Source: Planctomycetota bacterium (GTDB lineage Bacteria; Planctomycetota; Phycisphaerae; WQYP01). Taken from it: a stretch of 64,000 bases of DNA. Each line of letters begins with the position of its first letter. Positions within the stretch are counted from its first letter, which is position 1. Location: assembly GCA_021805985.1 (NCBI GenBank), contig JAJZDN010000009.1, forward strand, positions 27,825 to 91,824. Reading direction: 5' to 3'. A program made the translations under genes and the position numbers. Positions 8,137-21,105 of the stretch are shown here, piece after piece. A model generated the notes under the pieces. It ran no database searches. It saw nothing but the letters and a program-made list of their open reading frames with translations, and was not told the origin of the DNA.

Positions 8137-9141
8137 TTACTGAATATACAAATATTCCACGCGTGGCTTAAGCAACTCATAAATCAGATGCGGGCTAAGC
8201 TGCATTTTGGGCTGGCTTGCCGCGGCCTGTGCGTTGATGAAATTCAGAAGACTCGCCGGCCGATGAAACTCAACAACCGTGGGATTATAAATGCCTGCAA
8301 GCTTGGCGGCCGCGTGATATGCCGCGGATAAATAACCGATGTGATCGACCAATCCGAGTTTCAGCGCCTGCGTCGCGGGCCAGATTTTCCCATTGGCCAC
8401 TTTGGTGATGGGCACCTTCAGGTGCGTGGATCGTCCGGTCTGAACAATATTGATAAAACGGGCGGCGTCGGTGTTGAGCATATTGATCAGATAGGCTTTT
8501 ACTGCCGGGGTGTACGTGGAAAACGGTGACCCGGCCTCTTTCCAGACCGCAGCCGAACTGGTGAGAAACTCGGGTGTAACGCCAATTTTTTTCATTAAAT
8601 CGGTCACCTGGAATCCCGGCATCATAACACCAATGCTGCCCACGATGCTGGTTGGTTCCGCAAAAAGCTGCTGCCCCGCCATGGAAATATAATAACCGCC
8701 GCTGGCATCCAAGGCTCCCATACTCACAACAATGGATTTTCCATCGGAGCGAAGTCTTTGGACGGCATGGTAAATCTCGTCTGCGTCGGTCACGCCGCCG
8801 CCGGGCGAATCTACGCGCAGGACCACAGCCTTGATAGTCGTATCACGATCAATCGCCCGGAGTTGGGCGGTAACTGATTTTACCATCGAGCCATCCACCA
8901 GGCCGCTGATATGCACCAATGCAATCTGATCCGAGCTGCCCCGACGGACAACCCTCATTTCTAATTGATCCGACGGCATGAATCCAGTCTTCAAGGATAG
9001 CGTGCCCGCCAAAGCCAACAATAACACCACATTGGCCGCCACAGAAAGCAAAAGCAGAATAATCAGAAGAGCCTTGAAAACAGGATTGGATTTAGGCTCG
9101 ACGTTCTGATAAACAACTGCCGGTGGTGACGATTGACTCAT
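8137..9141 (-). CDS. sppA: signal peptide peptidase SppA, short (single-domain) type
   Basis: A membrane-anchored serine protease that degrades remnant signal peptides. Residues 22-48 form one transmembrane anchor; the catalytic domain follows. The nucleophile Ser147 lies in DASGGYY and the general base Lys201 in VWKEAGSPF, the spacing expected of the short Gram-positive-type enzyme (family length about 300-340; here 334). DSPGGGVTDA near 111 builds the oxyanion loop. The ATG at 9141 has GGAG seven bases upstream. It converges on the methyltransferase gene with only 14 bases between the ends, and follows an isomerase-like gene on the same strand. Confidence 0.9.
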   Translation of the reverse strand: MSQSSPPAVVYQNVEPKSNPVFKALLIILLLLSVAANVVLLLALAGTLSLKTGFMPSDQLEMRVVRRGSSDQIALVHISGLVDGSMVKSVTAQLRAIDRDTTIKAVVLRVDSPGGGVTDADEIYHAVQRLRSDGKSIVVSMGALDASGGYYISMAGQQLFAEPTSIVGSIGVMMPGFQVTDLMKKIGVTPEFLTSSAAVWKEAGSPFSTYTPAVKAYLINMLNTDAARFINIVQTGRSTHLKVPITKVANGKIWPATQALKLGLVDHIGYLSAAYHAAAKLAGIYNPTVVEFHRPASLLNFINAQAAASQPKMQLSPHLIYELLKPRVEYLYIQ

Positions 9142-9221
9142 GGATATACTCCGGAAGACTTCATTTATTATTTCCCGGCGTTGCGGGAAACAAGCTATAC
9201 ATCAGTTTGACTGAATCGACC

Positions 9222-9977
9222 TCAAGTCAAATTCATCTTCTTAATATTGTGCAGGGATTCGGCAATGATGTCGAGTGGGGAAGCGCCATAGCACTCATCC
9301 TGTTCCACGATCAGCCAGGGAATGCCGGCGGTTTTGGCGGCCCGGAAAATAGCGGACCAGTCTAGAATGCCCGTCCCGACAGGAGCAAACTTTTTTTCTT
9401 CCCCGGCGGTCATATCTTTTATGTGCATAAGCCCAATGCGACCGGCATAACGCTTGATATATTCCACGGGATCTTCTCCAGCATACTGTATCCAGAACGT
9501 ATCAGGCTCCCATTGGAGACTCCGCCCATCAGCGGCTCGCAACAGGATATCAAGGCCCGTCACGCCATCATATTTTTTCATTTCAAAATCATGATTATGG
9601 TAGCCCAGGATCATACCGCGCTCACGGGCTTTAGCACCGGCATCGGATAACAACCCGCCTAAGGCCGTCCAGTCGTGGGCTGTCTGACACCGCTCGGGCG
9701 ACACATAAGGAACAGTAAGGTGATCAACACCGACTTCACTGTAATAATCCAGAACCTCATCGAGCTCTGATTCAATTTGCTCCAGGCTCACATGCACACC
9801 GACAACGCAGAGGCTCATGGTTTCCAAGCGACTTTGCAGATCTTCAGCCCGCATGATGCCGCGCACATCTGTGAGTTCCACACCGGCGTAACCCAGAGCC
9901 GCAATTTTACGCAAGGTGCCCCAGAAATCACTGGTCATCTGATCGCGCAGAGTGTACGTTTGGACCGCTATACGCAT
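9222..9977 (-). CDS. sugar phosphate isomerase/epimerase family protein (AP endonuclease 2-like TIM barrel)
   Basis: A 251-residue xylose-isomerase-like TIM barrel, a family containing inosose and ketose isomerases and epimerases. Typical features are the N-terminal VQTYTLRD, HNHDFE near residue 135 (metal-binding His/Glu), LQWEPDTFW near 163, MHIKDM near 193 and the closing IVEQDE near 226. The ATG at 9977 has AAGGAG at a six-base spacing. The substrate is not predictable from sequence. It lies upstream of sppA on the same strand, which gives no functional hint. Confidence 0.82.
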   Translation of the reverse strand: MRIAVQTYTLRDQMTSDFWGTLRKIAALGYAGVELTDVRGIMRAEDLQSRLETMSLCVVGVHVSLEQIESELDEVLDYYSEVGVDHLTVPYVSPERCQTAHDWTALGGLLSDAGAKARERGMILGYHNHDFEMKKYDGVTGLDILLRAADGRSLQWEPDTFWIQYAGEDPVEYIKRYAGRIGLMHIKDMTAGEEKKFAPVGTGILDWSAIFRAAKTAGIPWLIVEQDECYGASPLDIIAESLHNIKKMNLT

Positions 9978-10245
9978 GGGAAGCTCCTTATTAGTGGTTC
10001 AGCCAAAGAGCATCATACCGGATTTTGGCCGAAATTCCTCAACCCCCGGCTGCGTATTTTCCACGTTTTCGGATAAATTTCGGATTTGAATAAATTTTCC
10101 GTCCCTTGACCGGAGTTCCGGCGTATAGTTACCATGCGGATTCCAGTGGCGTGTGCGAAGAACAAAAGCGACGACACCGGATTGATTGCCCGGGCGGAAA
10201 ATTGGAATTCCGCGGGTTTATGTTCGTCTGATCAGGTGATTTTTC

Positions 10246-12477
10246 ATGCACACGCGATCTGGTGTTAAAGCCTTTGGGGCTAATCGGGGAATGCTGGCGG
10301 GACTTTTGGCCTTGGCAGCCCTGATACTTCTAACGAGTTATGTGGCGGCGACATCTCAAACAGTGGCGGCCGCACCGGCCGCCATGATTCTTGGCGCATC
10401 ACCTGCCGAAAGCTATGCCGAGAAGGTCAGCACGTTGATCCACTCGCAGAATCTGGCGGCGTTGGCGGCGTTGTCGCCTGCGGCTCCGGCAACAACGGAT
10501 GCGGCAATGATCAACCACTGGCGGCAGGCCTATGTAAATACGATGGCCAAGGCCCGTGTGGCGAATCAAGGGTATTATAAAAAGTGGCTGGCGACGGGAA
10601 AGAAGGATTTTAAGGCAAAAAACTTGATTCCTGCTTTTGAGTATATGCTCACGGCCTATGGATTTTCAACGGATAAAACCGCTTTTAAAAAGCAGCCTTG
10701 GGTTGGCACGCTGACGGCAGAAATTGCCGCCAAAGCGGCGCAATTTGACAAGCAGCATCGATGGCTGGAATCCTTACAGCTCTATAACCAGCTTAACACC
10801 ATGTACCGCATTTCCCGGAAGTATCATCGTGATTTGCACCGGGTGATTCGCCGCACCATGTTGCTGGCAACCTATACACCTAAAGAATTTTTTGCTATGC
10901 AGGCCAAACTGGCCAAAGACCATGCCTTCAAAAAGCCATCGACCACCCCCAAGCCGAAAATCAAAGAGGAGCAACAGAACCAAGCTCCTGTCTATTCCCG
11001 ATGGCAGCACACGGTAAAAGGCATTCATCAGGATATGCTTGTAGAGTCGCTGGAAATTACCGAACACGACTGGGTGTTACCTATCACCTACAATACGCTG
11101 CTGACCGGCGGCTTGCATTTGGTGAAACTCATGGCCGATACGCCGATGCTGGGCGATACATTTCCCGATTTAAAGCAGACCGCCCGGCGCGATCAATTTG
11201 TCTCGGAAATCAATACGCTTCTTAAACGCACAACTTCCACCAAACCCATTGACTCTCTGGGCATGATTCGCCTCTGGAGTGAACTGGTGACCATGAACCA
11301 GAGCACTGTGAAATTGCCACTGCCTGTGCTAATTAAGGAATTTACCGAAGGGTGCATGGAAAAGACTGATAAGTTCACCATGCCGTTCTGGCCCAGTCAG
11401 GTACAGGGCTTTAATAAGGAAATGGAGGGACAGTTCGGCGGCGTGGGCATACAGATCCGCATGGAAAATGGCCTCTTGCAGGTGGTTTCACCCCTTAGCG
11501 GCACCCCCGCTTACAAAGCTGGTATCCAGGCCGGTGATATGATTGTCACCGTGGACGGGCAGAACATGATGGGGCTGGGCCTCAACACGGTAGTTCGCAA
11601 AATCATGGGAAAGCCGGGCACCAAAGTGGTTCTGGGCATTCGCCGGGGCACCGATCCCAAACTACTGATTTTCCATCTTAAGCGTGCGATTATTCACGTT
11701 CGTTCAATTAAAGGCTTCGCCCGTAATCCGGCCACTGGAAAGTGGCGATTTATGATTGACCCCAAAGAAGGCATTGCGTACGTCCGGGTAACGCAGTTTC
11801 AGGCGGATACCGCCCAACAGTTAAAGAAAGTTCTCAAACGGTTGCTCACAGAGCACATGCACGGACTTATTATCGATCTCCGCTATAACCCCGGCGGATA
11901 CCTGGATACCGCCGTGCGCATGTGCAATATGTTTATCAGTCAGGGGACAATACTTTCCACCCGCGGCCGCACCGCGCAGCCTGAGGCCTGGTCGGCCCAG
12001 GGTTCCCCGCTGATTCCACCGAATATGCCGGTCATTCTGGTAGTCAATCAGGATAGCGCCAGTGCCTCGGAAATTTTCAGCGGGGCCATGCGGGATCACC
12101 ACCGTGCGCTGATCGTAGGCCACCGGACGTATGGCAAAGGGTGCGTGCAAAATGTGATCCCCATCGGAGAAAATAATACCGCGGAATTCAAACTCACCGA
12201 ACAGTATTATTATCTGCCCGATGGCGAGTGCATCCAACGGCAACCCCACGCCCGTGTATGGGGTGTAAAACCCAATGTCTCAGTCTGGTTTTCGCCGCTG
12301 CAATTACAGGAGTTGCAGGCAACGTGGTTGAATGATGATCTGATTGCCAGCCCCGGCAAAGCCTCTGCGAAGGCCAGCCCCTTTGCGTTTAAGGTGCCAC
12401 CGCAAAAGGTGTTTGATACACAACTGGACACTGCAGAACTATTAATGAAGTTGCAACTGGTAAAGTATTATCATTAA
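10246..12477 (+). CDS. S41-family carboxyl-terminal processing protease with PDZ domain
   Basis: A secreted or periplasmic serine protease of the Ctp/Prc type. Residues 15-40 form a hydrophobic signal/anchor. About 380 residues of mostly helical N-terminal region precede the PDZ domain (roughly 395-475, FGGVGIQIRMENGLLQVV). The protease core follows: RVTQFQADTA, then LIIDLRYNPGG, then the nucleophile in SASASEIFSG (about residue 606) and the base Lys in TYGKGCVQ (about 631), spaced as in E. coli Prc. At 743 residues it is longer than simple CtpA and closer to Prc. The ATG at 10246 is preceded by AGGTG. The next gene, encoding a small membrane protein, starts 39 bases after its end. Confidence 0.88.
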   Translation: MHTRSGVKAFGANRGMLAGLLALAALILLTSYVAATSQTVAAAPAAMILGASPAESYAEKVSTLIHSQNLAALAALSPAAPATTDAAMINHWRQAYVNTMAKARVANQGYYKKWLATGKKDFKAKNLIPAFEYMLTAYGFSTDKTAFKKQPWVGTLTAEIAAKAAQFDKQHRWLESLQLYNQLNTMYRISRKYHRDLHRVIRRTMLLATYTPKEFFAMQAKLAKDHAFKKPSTTPKPKIKEEQQNQAPVYSRWQHTVKGIHQDMLVESLEITEHDWVLPITYNTLLTGGLHLVKLMADTPMLGDTFPDLKQTARRDQFVSEINTLLKRTTSTKPIDSLGMIRLWSELVTMNQSTVKLPLPVLIKEFTEGCMEKTDKFTMPFWPSQVQGFNKEMEGQFGGVGIQIRMENGLLQVVSPLSGTPAYKAGIQAGDMIVTVDGQNMMGLGLNTVVRKIMGKPGTKVVLGIRRGTDPKLLIFHLKRAIIHVRSIKGFARNPATGKWRFMIDPKEGIAYVRVTQFQADTAQQLKKVLKRLLTEHMHGLIIDLRYNPGGYLDTAVRMCNMFISQGTILSTRGRTAQPEAWSAQGSPLIPPNMPVILVVNQDSASASEIFSGAMRDHHRALIVGHRTYGKGCVQNVIPIGENNTAEFKLTEQYYYLPDGECIQRQPHARVWGVKPNVSVWFSPLQLQELQATWLNDDLIASPGKASAKASPFAFKVPPQKVFDTQLDTAELLMKLQLVKYYH

Positions 12478-12516
12478 AGCCGCATACGTGATGGCGAAAT
12501 AATGGAGAACGTGGTT

Positions 12517-12753
12517 ATGAATCGCCGACGCATTATTGGAAATATCGTAAGCGGAATAATGGCCCTGCTGACCGCTGTCGCCACGCTTTATTTAAGCATC
12601 CACTATCTGGCCAAGCCCCATGGCTGGATTGATTGGATGGTGCAACTTTCCGGTGCTGCGACAACTGCGATCATTATTTTCTTCCTGACCTGGGGCCACT
12701 TCCAGAAAACGCCGGTTGCGCCCGCGCAAGATAACTCCGCGCAAGCCAATTAG
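12517..12753 (+). CDS. small membrane protein, 78 aa, function unknown
   Basis: Two hydrophobic segments (about residues 7-29 and 45-62) joined by a short loop, with a charged N-terminus (MNRRRIIG) and a polar Pro/Ala-rich tail. I chose the ATG at 12517 because GGAG lies nine bases upstream; an in-frame ATG at 12502 has no ribosome site. It follows the S41 protease gene closely on the same strand and is probably co-transcribed with it. No family recognised. Confidence 0.6.
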   Translation: MNRRRIIGNIVSGIMALLTAVATLYLSIHYLAKPHGWIDWMVQLSGAATTAIIIFFLTWGHFQKTPVAPAQDNSAQAN

Positions 12754-12930
12754 CCCACCATTAGGCATTAACGGACTGATCATTGTGCTAAGAGCCTGAA
12801 TTCACGGCAATGACCGAGGGAACCTTGTGCGGATAACTGCCCCGTTCTGATGGTGCAGTAATTTCCCCGGGCGCTTGAGTTCTCGGGCACTTCGGTGCGA
12901 TAATGCGCCAAGTTGGAAAAGGATCGCTTC

Positions 12931-13746
12931 ATGGAATCATCAACTGTCCGAGTGCTGCTGCTGAGAACGGCCGGTACGAATTGTGATAAAGAACTGGCTC
13001 TGGCTTTTCAGCGGGCTGGTGCCAAAGTAGAGACGCTGCATATCCACCGCCTGCTGGCCGAGCCGGGGCAATTGACCGACTACCAAATCTTGGGCTTTCC
13101 GGGCGGCTTTTCATACGGGGATGATATTGCCAGCGGGAAAATTCTGGCCAATGAATTGCTGCATCATCTGCGTCAGCCCTTGGAACAATGGGTGCGCGAT
13201 GGCAAAATGATTCTGGGCGTATGCAATGGGTTTCAAGTTCTGGTCAAGGCCGGCTTGCTGCCGGGACCGCTGCCGCAGTTGGAGCCCGCAGACATATTTA
13301 CTACCACCCTGACGCATAATTCCCAAGCCCGCTTTGAGGATCGCTGGGTTCGCCTACAATCTCAATCATCTGTTTGCAAATGGATAGAATCGGGTAAATC
13401 TCTGCTGTTGCCGGTGGCTCATGGAGAAGGACGATTTGCGGTGCGCGATCAGGCGATCATGGACGCATTGGAAGCCAATGATCAAATTGTCTTGCGTTAC
13501 GTTTGCGAAAATGGAAAGCCCGCGAAAGATTTTCCAGACAATCCCAATGGGAGTGCCGGAGCCATTGCCGGAATATGTGATACCACGGGACGGATTTTAG
13601 GGCTTATGCCTCATCCGGAGCGGTTTATTAATATCCGACAGCACCCGTTCTGGACGCGACAGGACGGTGCGGCCATACCGGATGGTCTGCAATTATTTGA
13701 AAATGCAGTTAAATATGTTCATAGTTCCATGGCCATGAGCGTGTAA
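12931..13746 (+). CDS. purQ: phosphoribosylformylglycinamidine synthase subunit PurQ
   Basis: Glutaminase subunit of FGAM synthase in purine biosynthesis; it passes ammonia to PurL. The 271-residue protein opens with VRVLLLRTAGTNCDKE, has FPGGFSYGDD near residue 52, the nucleophile Cys in GVCNGFQVL near 97, and the His/Glu of the triad in PHPE near 227. Its length (about 270) fits the slightly long PurQ form and not the 225-residue Bacillus form. ATG 12931 has AAGGA nine bases upstream and was preferred over an in-frame TTG at 12913. No other pur gene is visible in the window. Confidence 0.93.
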   Translation: MESSTVRVLLLRTAGTNCDKELALAFQRAGAKVETLHIHRLLAEPGQLTDYQILGFPGGFSYGDDIASGKILANELLHHLRQPLEQWVRDGKMILGVCNGFQVLVKAGLLPGPLPQLEPADIFTTTLTHNSQARFEDRWVRLQSQSSVCKWIESGKSLLLPVAHGEGRFAVRDQAIMDALEANDQIVLRYVCENGKPAKDFPDNPNGSAGAIAGICDTTGRILGLMPHPERFINIRQHPFWTRQDGAAIPDGLQLFENAVKYVHSSMAMSV

Positions 13747-13788
13747 CAACCGCGGTTTTACCAACACCAGGACACGGAGGTCAACACT

Positions 13789-15612
13789 TTGAGCACTTCA
13801 ACACGAATTCCGCATAGCTTCCTCAAACGGCAATGGAATTTGCCGCAAACGGTGGTCGATAGTCAGCAGGTTAGTGCCCTGTCTCGCAGCCTTGGCCGTC
13901 ACCCGTTGACCGCCCGGCTGCTGCTGGCACGGGACATGGGAAATCCGGATTGTGCCCGACAATTTCTGGAGCCGGAATTCAAGAATATTCTCTCCCCGCA
14001 GAGCATTCCCGGTATGGACGCTTGCGCAGAGCTGGTGGCCCAGGCGATAAAACAGAAGGACAAAATCACCGTTTATGGTGATTACGACGTGGACGGAATA
14101 ACCGGCACCACAATGCTGCATCGCCTGCTTACGGCCGCCGGCGCGGACTTTGATACCTATATCCCCCATCGAATTGACGAAGGCTATGGATTATCCATTG
14201 ATGCGGTAAAAGATATTGCCCAGCGCGGCACACGCCTCTTACTGACCGTAGATTGCGGCATTACCGCTGTAGAGGCCGTGCAGGCCGGACGCGAAGCCGG
14301 TATGACTATCGTCATCACCGATCATCATGAATATGAGGCATCCTTGCCGCCGGCGCATGCTATTGCCCACCCGCGGTTGCACGGATGTGCGACCGGGAAT
14401 ACCCAATTATGCGGGGCCGGTGTGGCGTACAAACTGGTCTGGGCCATCGCGGTAAGGCTGTGCGGTTCAGATAAGCTTACACCCACATATCGCGATATGT
14501 TGATTGATTTTACTGCCTTGACGGCTCTGGCCACGATAGCGGACGTGGTGCCACTGCAGGACGAAAATCGCATCCTGGTCAGTTACGGCTTAAAGCAATT
14601 ATCACGATGCAATATGGCCGGCATCAAAGCGCTGATCCGTGTCGCCGGATTTGAAAATCGCAGCATTGATGGTACGGCGGTGGGATTTTCGCTGGCACCT
14701 CGGCTTAATGCGGCCGGAAGAATGGGCCATGCGAATATGGCCGTCGAACTGCTGACCACAGAGGAAAGCGCCCGCGCCGATGAACTGGCTGAATATCTGG
14801 AGACTAAAAACAAGGAACGCCAGAACACAGAGCGGAAAATAACCGCGGAAGCTATAGAGTTTGTCCGGCAGTTGCCGCAGCTTCCCGCGGCGCTGGTGCT
14901 GTGCCAACGGCACTGGCACTCCGGCGTGGTGGGAATTGTGGCCGCCCGGCTGGTGGATCACTTCAACCGCCCCGCCTTTGTGCTGACGGATGATGGAACC
15001 ACCATCAGCGGCAGCGGGCGCAGCATTCCCGGTTTTGCCCTGCATGAAGCCGTTGCGCATTGCCGCGATCTGTTAATAAGCGGCGGCGGCCATGCGGCGG
15101 CAGCGGGCATAAAAATGCACACCGCACAACTCGATGCGTTTACCCGAAAATTTTGCGCCTATGCCGCAGAGGTGCAACCCGCCGACGGCCTGACGCCGTG
15201 TTTTAAAATTGATGGGGAACTGGAACCTTCCGATATTGATTGTCAGGCCTTCAGTGAATTGGAAGCAATGGCTCCCTTTGGCTGCGGCAATACGAAGCCC
15301 AAACTTCTCATTCGCAATGTTCAGGTTGCCGTACCTCCACGCCGCATGGGCGCACGCGGCACGCATATGATGCTGCAACTGAAAATAAACGACCGCCGTT
15401 TCCGCGCTGTGGGATTTGGATTAGGCGATGCTGAACCGCTGCTGACGGTCGGAATGATGCTTGACCTGGTGGTCCATGCCAGTGTGAGTCATTATTACCA
15501 GCAGCCGCAGGCCGAACTGCATATTATTGATTTTTCCCGTAGCGACGGTCAGTCTCTGCATGGTGAAAATACGGTGGCGGAAGCGGCTGATGTAGTGTTG
15601 ACGAAGTTGTAA
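13789..15612 (+). CDS. recJ: single-stranded-DNA-specific exonuclease RecJ
   Basis: A 5'-3' single-strand exonuclease used in recombinational and mismatch repair. The 607-residue protein has the DHH-family motifs in order: VYGDYDVDGITG near residue 94, VDCGIT, the signature ITDHHEYE near 176, then the DHHA1 part with SGSGRS near 405 and GGGHAAAAG near 431, and a C-terminal OB-fold (QLKINDRRFRAVGFG). The start is a TTG at 13789 with GGAGG eight bases upstream; no ATG fits. It follows purQ by 42 bases and precedes rpiA by 35, all on the plus strand, so a mixed housekeeping operon is likely. Confidence 0.94.
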   Translation: MSTSTRIPHSFLKRQWNLPQTVVDSQQVSALSRSLGRHPLTARLLLARDMGNPDCARQFLEPEFKNILSPQSIPGMDACAELVAQAIKQKDKITVYGDYDVDGITGTTMLHRLLTAAGADFDTYIPHRIDEGYGLSIDAVKDIAQRGTRLLLTVDCGITAVEAVQAGREAGMTIVITDHHEYEASLPPAHAIAHPRLHGCATGNTQLCGAGVAYKLVWAIAVRLCGSDKLTPTYRDMLIDFTALTALATIADVVPLQDENRILVSYGLKQLSRCNMAGIKALIRVAGFENRSIDGTAVGFSLAPRLNAAGRMGHANMAVELLTTEESARADELAEYLETKNKERQNTERKITAEAIEFVRQLPQLPAALVLCQRHWHSGVVGIVAARLVDHFNRPAFVLTDDGTTISGSGRSIPGFALHEAVAHCRDLLISGGGHAAAAGIKMHTAQLDAFTRKFCAYAAEVQPADGLTPCFKIDGELEPSDIDCQAFSELEAMAPFGCGNTKPKLLIRNVQVAVPPRRMGARGTHMMLQLKINDRRFRAVGFGLGDAEPLLTVGMMLDLVVHASVSHYYQQPQAELHIIDFSRSDGQSLHGENTVAEAADVVLTKL

Positions 15613-15647
15613 ACTCTTTTACCGATATCGAATTAAAAGGATGCTCA

Positions 15648-16385
15648 ATGACGCAAGCCACCAGAATTGCCACCCCGGAACAATTGCACGCCATTGGAGC
15701 CATGGCAGCGGAGCTTATTACCAGTGGACAGGCAGTAGGTCTGGGCAGCGGCAAGGCATCCCATGCGTTTGTAAAAATGCTGGCCCGGCGCGTCCGGGAA
15801 AATGGCTTGAATATTATCGGTATTCCCACCTCTGAATCCACAGCCCGCCTGGCCAGAGAACTGGGCATACCGTTGGGCAGCCTGGAAAATATCACGCGCC
15901 TGGACATTGCCGTGGATGGCGCCGATGAAGTTGACCCCACGCTGAACCTTACTAAGGGCGGAGGCGGTGATTTACTGCGGGAAAAAGTTATCGCGTCCAT
16001 TGCGCAGCGTTATGTGGTGGTGGTGGGCCAGGAAAAGCTGGTGGAACATATAGGCTCGCGCTTCCCGGTTTTTGTCGAAGTGGTAGAATTCGCCATGCCG
16101 GCGGTTATTCGCGCCTTGGCCGCTCTCGGGGCTACCACCACGCCGCGCATGACCGCGGACGGTAAACTTTTCCGCACCGATAACAGCAATCCCCTGCTGC
16201 ACGCCCGCTTTGATCCATCCGATGCGCAACTCCTGCAACCGGCAATTCTGGATCAGACCATACGCAATATTCCCGGCACCATTGAAACCGGTTTATTTCT
16301 CAACAAAGCGGACGAAGTGCTGGTAGCGAACTTTGACGGCACAGTACAGACGCTGCACCGCGGGGGCGGCTTAGGACGCAGTTAG
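15648..16385 (+). CDS. rpiA: ribose-5-phosphate isomerase A
   Basis: Interconverts ribose 5-phosphate and ribulose 5-phosphate in the non-oxidative pentose phosphate pathway. The 245-residue protein shows VGLGSGKASHAFV near residue 30, GIPTSESTARLA near 58, the substrate-binding DGADEVDP near 90 with KGGGGDLLREK just after, which carries the catalytic residues. The ATG at 15648 follows AAAGGA. It complements zwf and gnd at the left end of the window, although those lie in a separate transcript. Confidence 0.95.
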   Translation: MTQATRIATPEQLHAIGAMAAELITSGQAVGLGSGKASHAFVKMLARRVRENGLNIIGIPTSESTARLARELGIPLGSLENITRLDIAVDGADEVDPTLNLTKGGGGDLLREKVIASIAQRYVVVVGQEKLVEHIGSRFPVFVEVVEFAMPAVIRALAALGATTTPRMTADGKLFRTDNSNPLLHARFDPSDAQLLQPAILDQTIRNIPGTIETGLFLNKADEVLVANFDGTVQTLHRGGGLGRS

Positions 16386-16454
16386 GAGTTGGGAGTTAGA
16401 AGGCGGAATCGCCAAGGGCGATTGGCGAGCAAAATATTAGCGCACTTCCGGAAA

Positions 16455-16475
16455 ATTCCAGATTCCAGATTCCAG
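16455..16475. repeat. three perfect tandem copies of ATTCCAG
   Basis: A 7-bp unit repeated three times without change between rpiA and the ureF-like gene. It sits in noncoding sequence shortly after a 7-bp stem with a 3-base loop (16407-16423) that lacks a T run. No function is evident. Confidence 0.6.
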
Positions 16476-16630
16476 GTTTCCCCGTGCACCGCCTTAAGCG
16501 ATGCTTGCTGGGTGCCACAAATCCCACCTTTTGCAACCGCGCGGCAATTCGCCCACTTCAGAAGAATTGTTATTGTGATCTACCGATTTGATACGATACA
16601 ATCATATAAAGCAAGGGAGAAAACGAGCGA

Positions 16631-17314
16631 GTGTATGGCACTGAACCGGAGATTCAGGCGTTGAATTTACTTGGTCTGATGCAATTGGTTGATTCCGCCC
16701 CCACCATCGGCGGCTACGCCCAATGTTTTCAAATTAATGATCTGGCCCGGCGCGGGCTGTTGCGGTCGGAGGAGCAGATTGTTGAACTTCTTGAGGCCGG
16801 TTTAAAGTCGTCGATTGGCCCCAGTGATGGCGTGGCTGTTGGCTGGGCGTTTAAAGCGGCGCGACTTGGAGATTTGGCAGAGTTGCCGCAACTGGCATCG
16901 TGCTTATCCGGACCGCAGATGCCGGCGGATATTCGAGCGGCCTCACTGGAATGGGGGGCACATCTTTGGGAACTTTCACGACGCTGGGACTGGGCCCAAG
17001 CCATGCACGGTCAGGTAGATTCTTTGGCACCGCCCACCGATTTGCATCACGCCATGGCCTTTGGCACCCTGGTAAGCGAAACCACTGCCCAGGAAATTCG
17101 AGCCATTGCCATGTGTCTGTTCAGTGCGGCTAAAGCGATGATCCGTGCAGCGGTCACCGCGCTTCCCCTGGATGAAACGGTGGTGTTAAAACTGCTCTCG
17201 CGACTGCAACCGGAAATTACCGACATGGCGTATCACTATGCCGCCTGCCGCCCGGAAACAATTCACGCGATTTCGCCAGCCAAGGTTGTAGCTTCACTGG
17301 TGGACCGATGGTAA
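16631..17314 (+). CDS. UreF-like protein (urease accessory family), orphan
   Basis: UreF works with UreD and UreG to load nickel into urease. The 227-residue protein resembles UreF: LGLMQLVDSAPTIGGYAQ near residue 14 corresponds to the N-terminal LxQLxSxxxPxGGY block, and HHAMAFGTLV near 143 followed by AAVTALPL near 178 corresponds to the C-terminal helical blocks. The start is a GTG at 16631 with AGGGAG about a dozen bases upstream; a TTG at 16662 is the alternative. No urease structural or other accessory gene is present in the window. It converges on dnaE with five bases between ends. Similarity is clear but diverged, so the activity may differ from classical UreF. Confidence 0.62.
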   Translation: MYGTEPEIQALNLLGLMQLVDSAPTIGGYAQCFQINDLARRGLLRSEEQIVELLEAGLKSSIGPSDGVAVGWAFKAARLGDLAELPQLASCLSGPQMPADIRAASLEWGAHLWELSRRWDWAQAMHGQVDSLAPPTDLHHAMAFGTLVSETTAQEIRAIAMCLFSAAKAMIRAAVTALPLDETVVLKLLSRLQPEITDMAYHYAACRPETIHAISPAKVVASLVDRW

Positions 17315-17319
17315 GGTAT

Positions 17320-20949
<3,630 letters not shown>

Positions 20950-21105
20950 GCGGTGCGTCTCCGTGGTGAATGTAACTTGGGATGATTATAACGCCTCAAG
21001 CGACCTTCTAAAAACTGCGGATGAAACAAACCGGAAAATTGCTGCGCGGGGCAGTTTCGGATATACCGTTGCTCTGGAAATTGAAGCTTTAGGAAAGGCT
21101 GTGCT

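Noticed and set aside
9171..9190. TTTCCCG-CGGGAAA hairpin between sppA and the isomerase gene
   Set aside because: Seven-bp stem without a T run; too weak to call a terminator.
16407..16423. 7-bp hairpin after rpiA as a terminator
   Set aside because: No T run follows on either strand and the loop is only three bases; not enough for a call.
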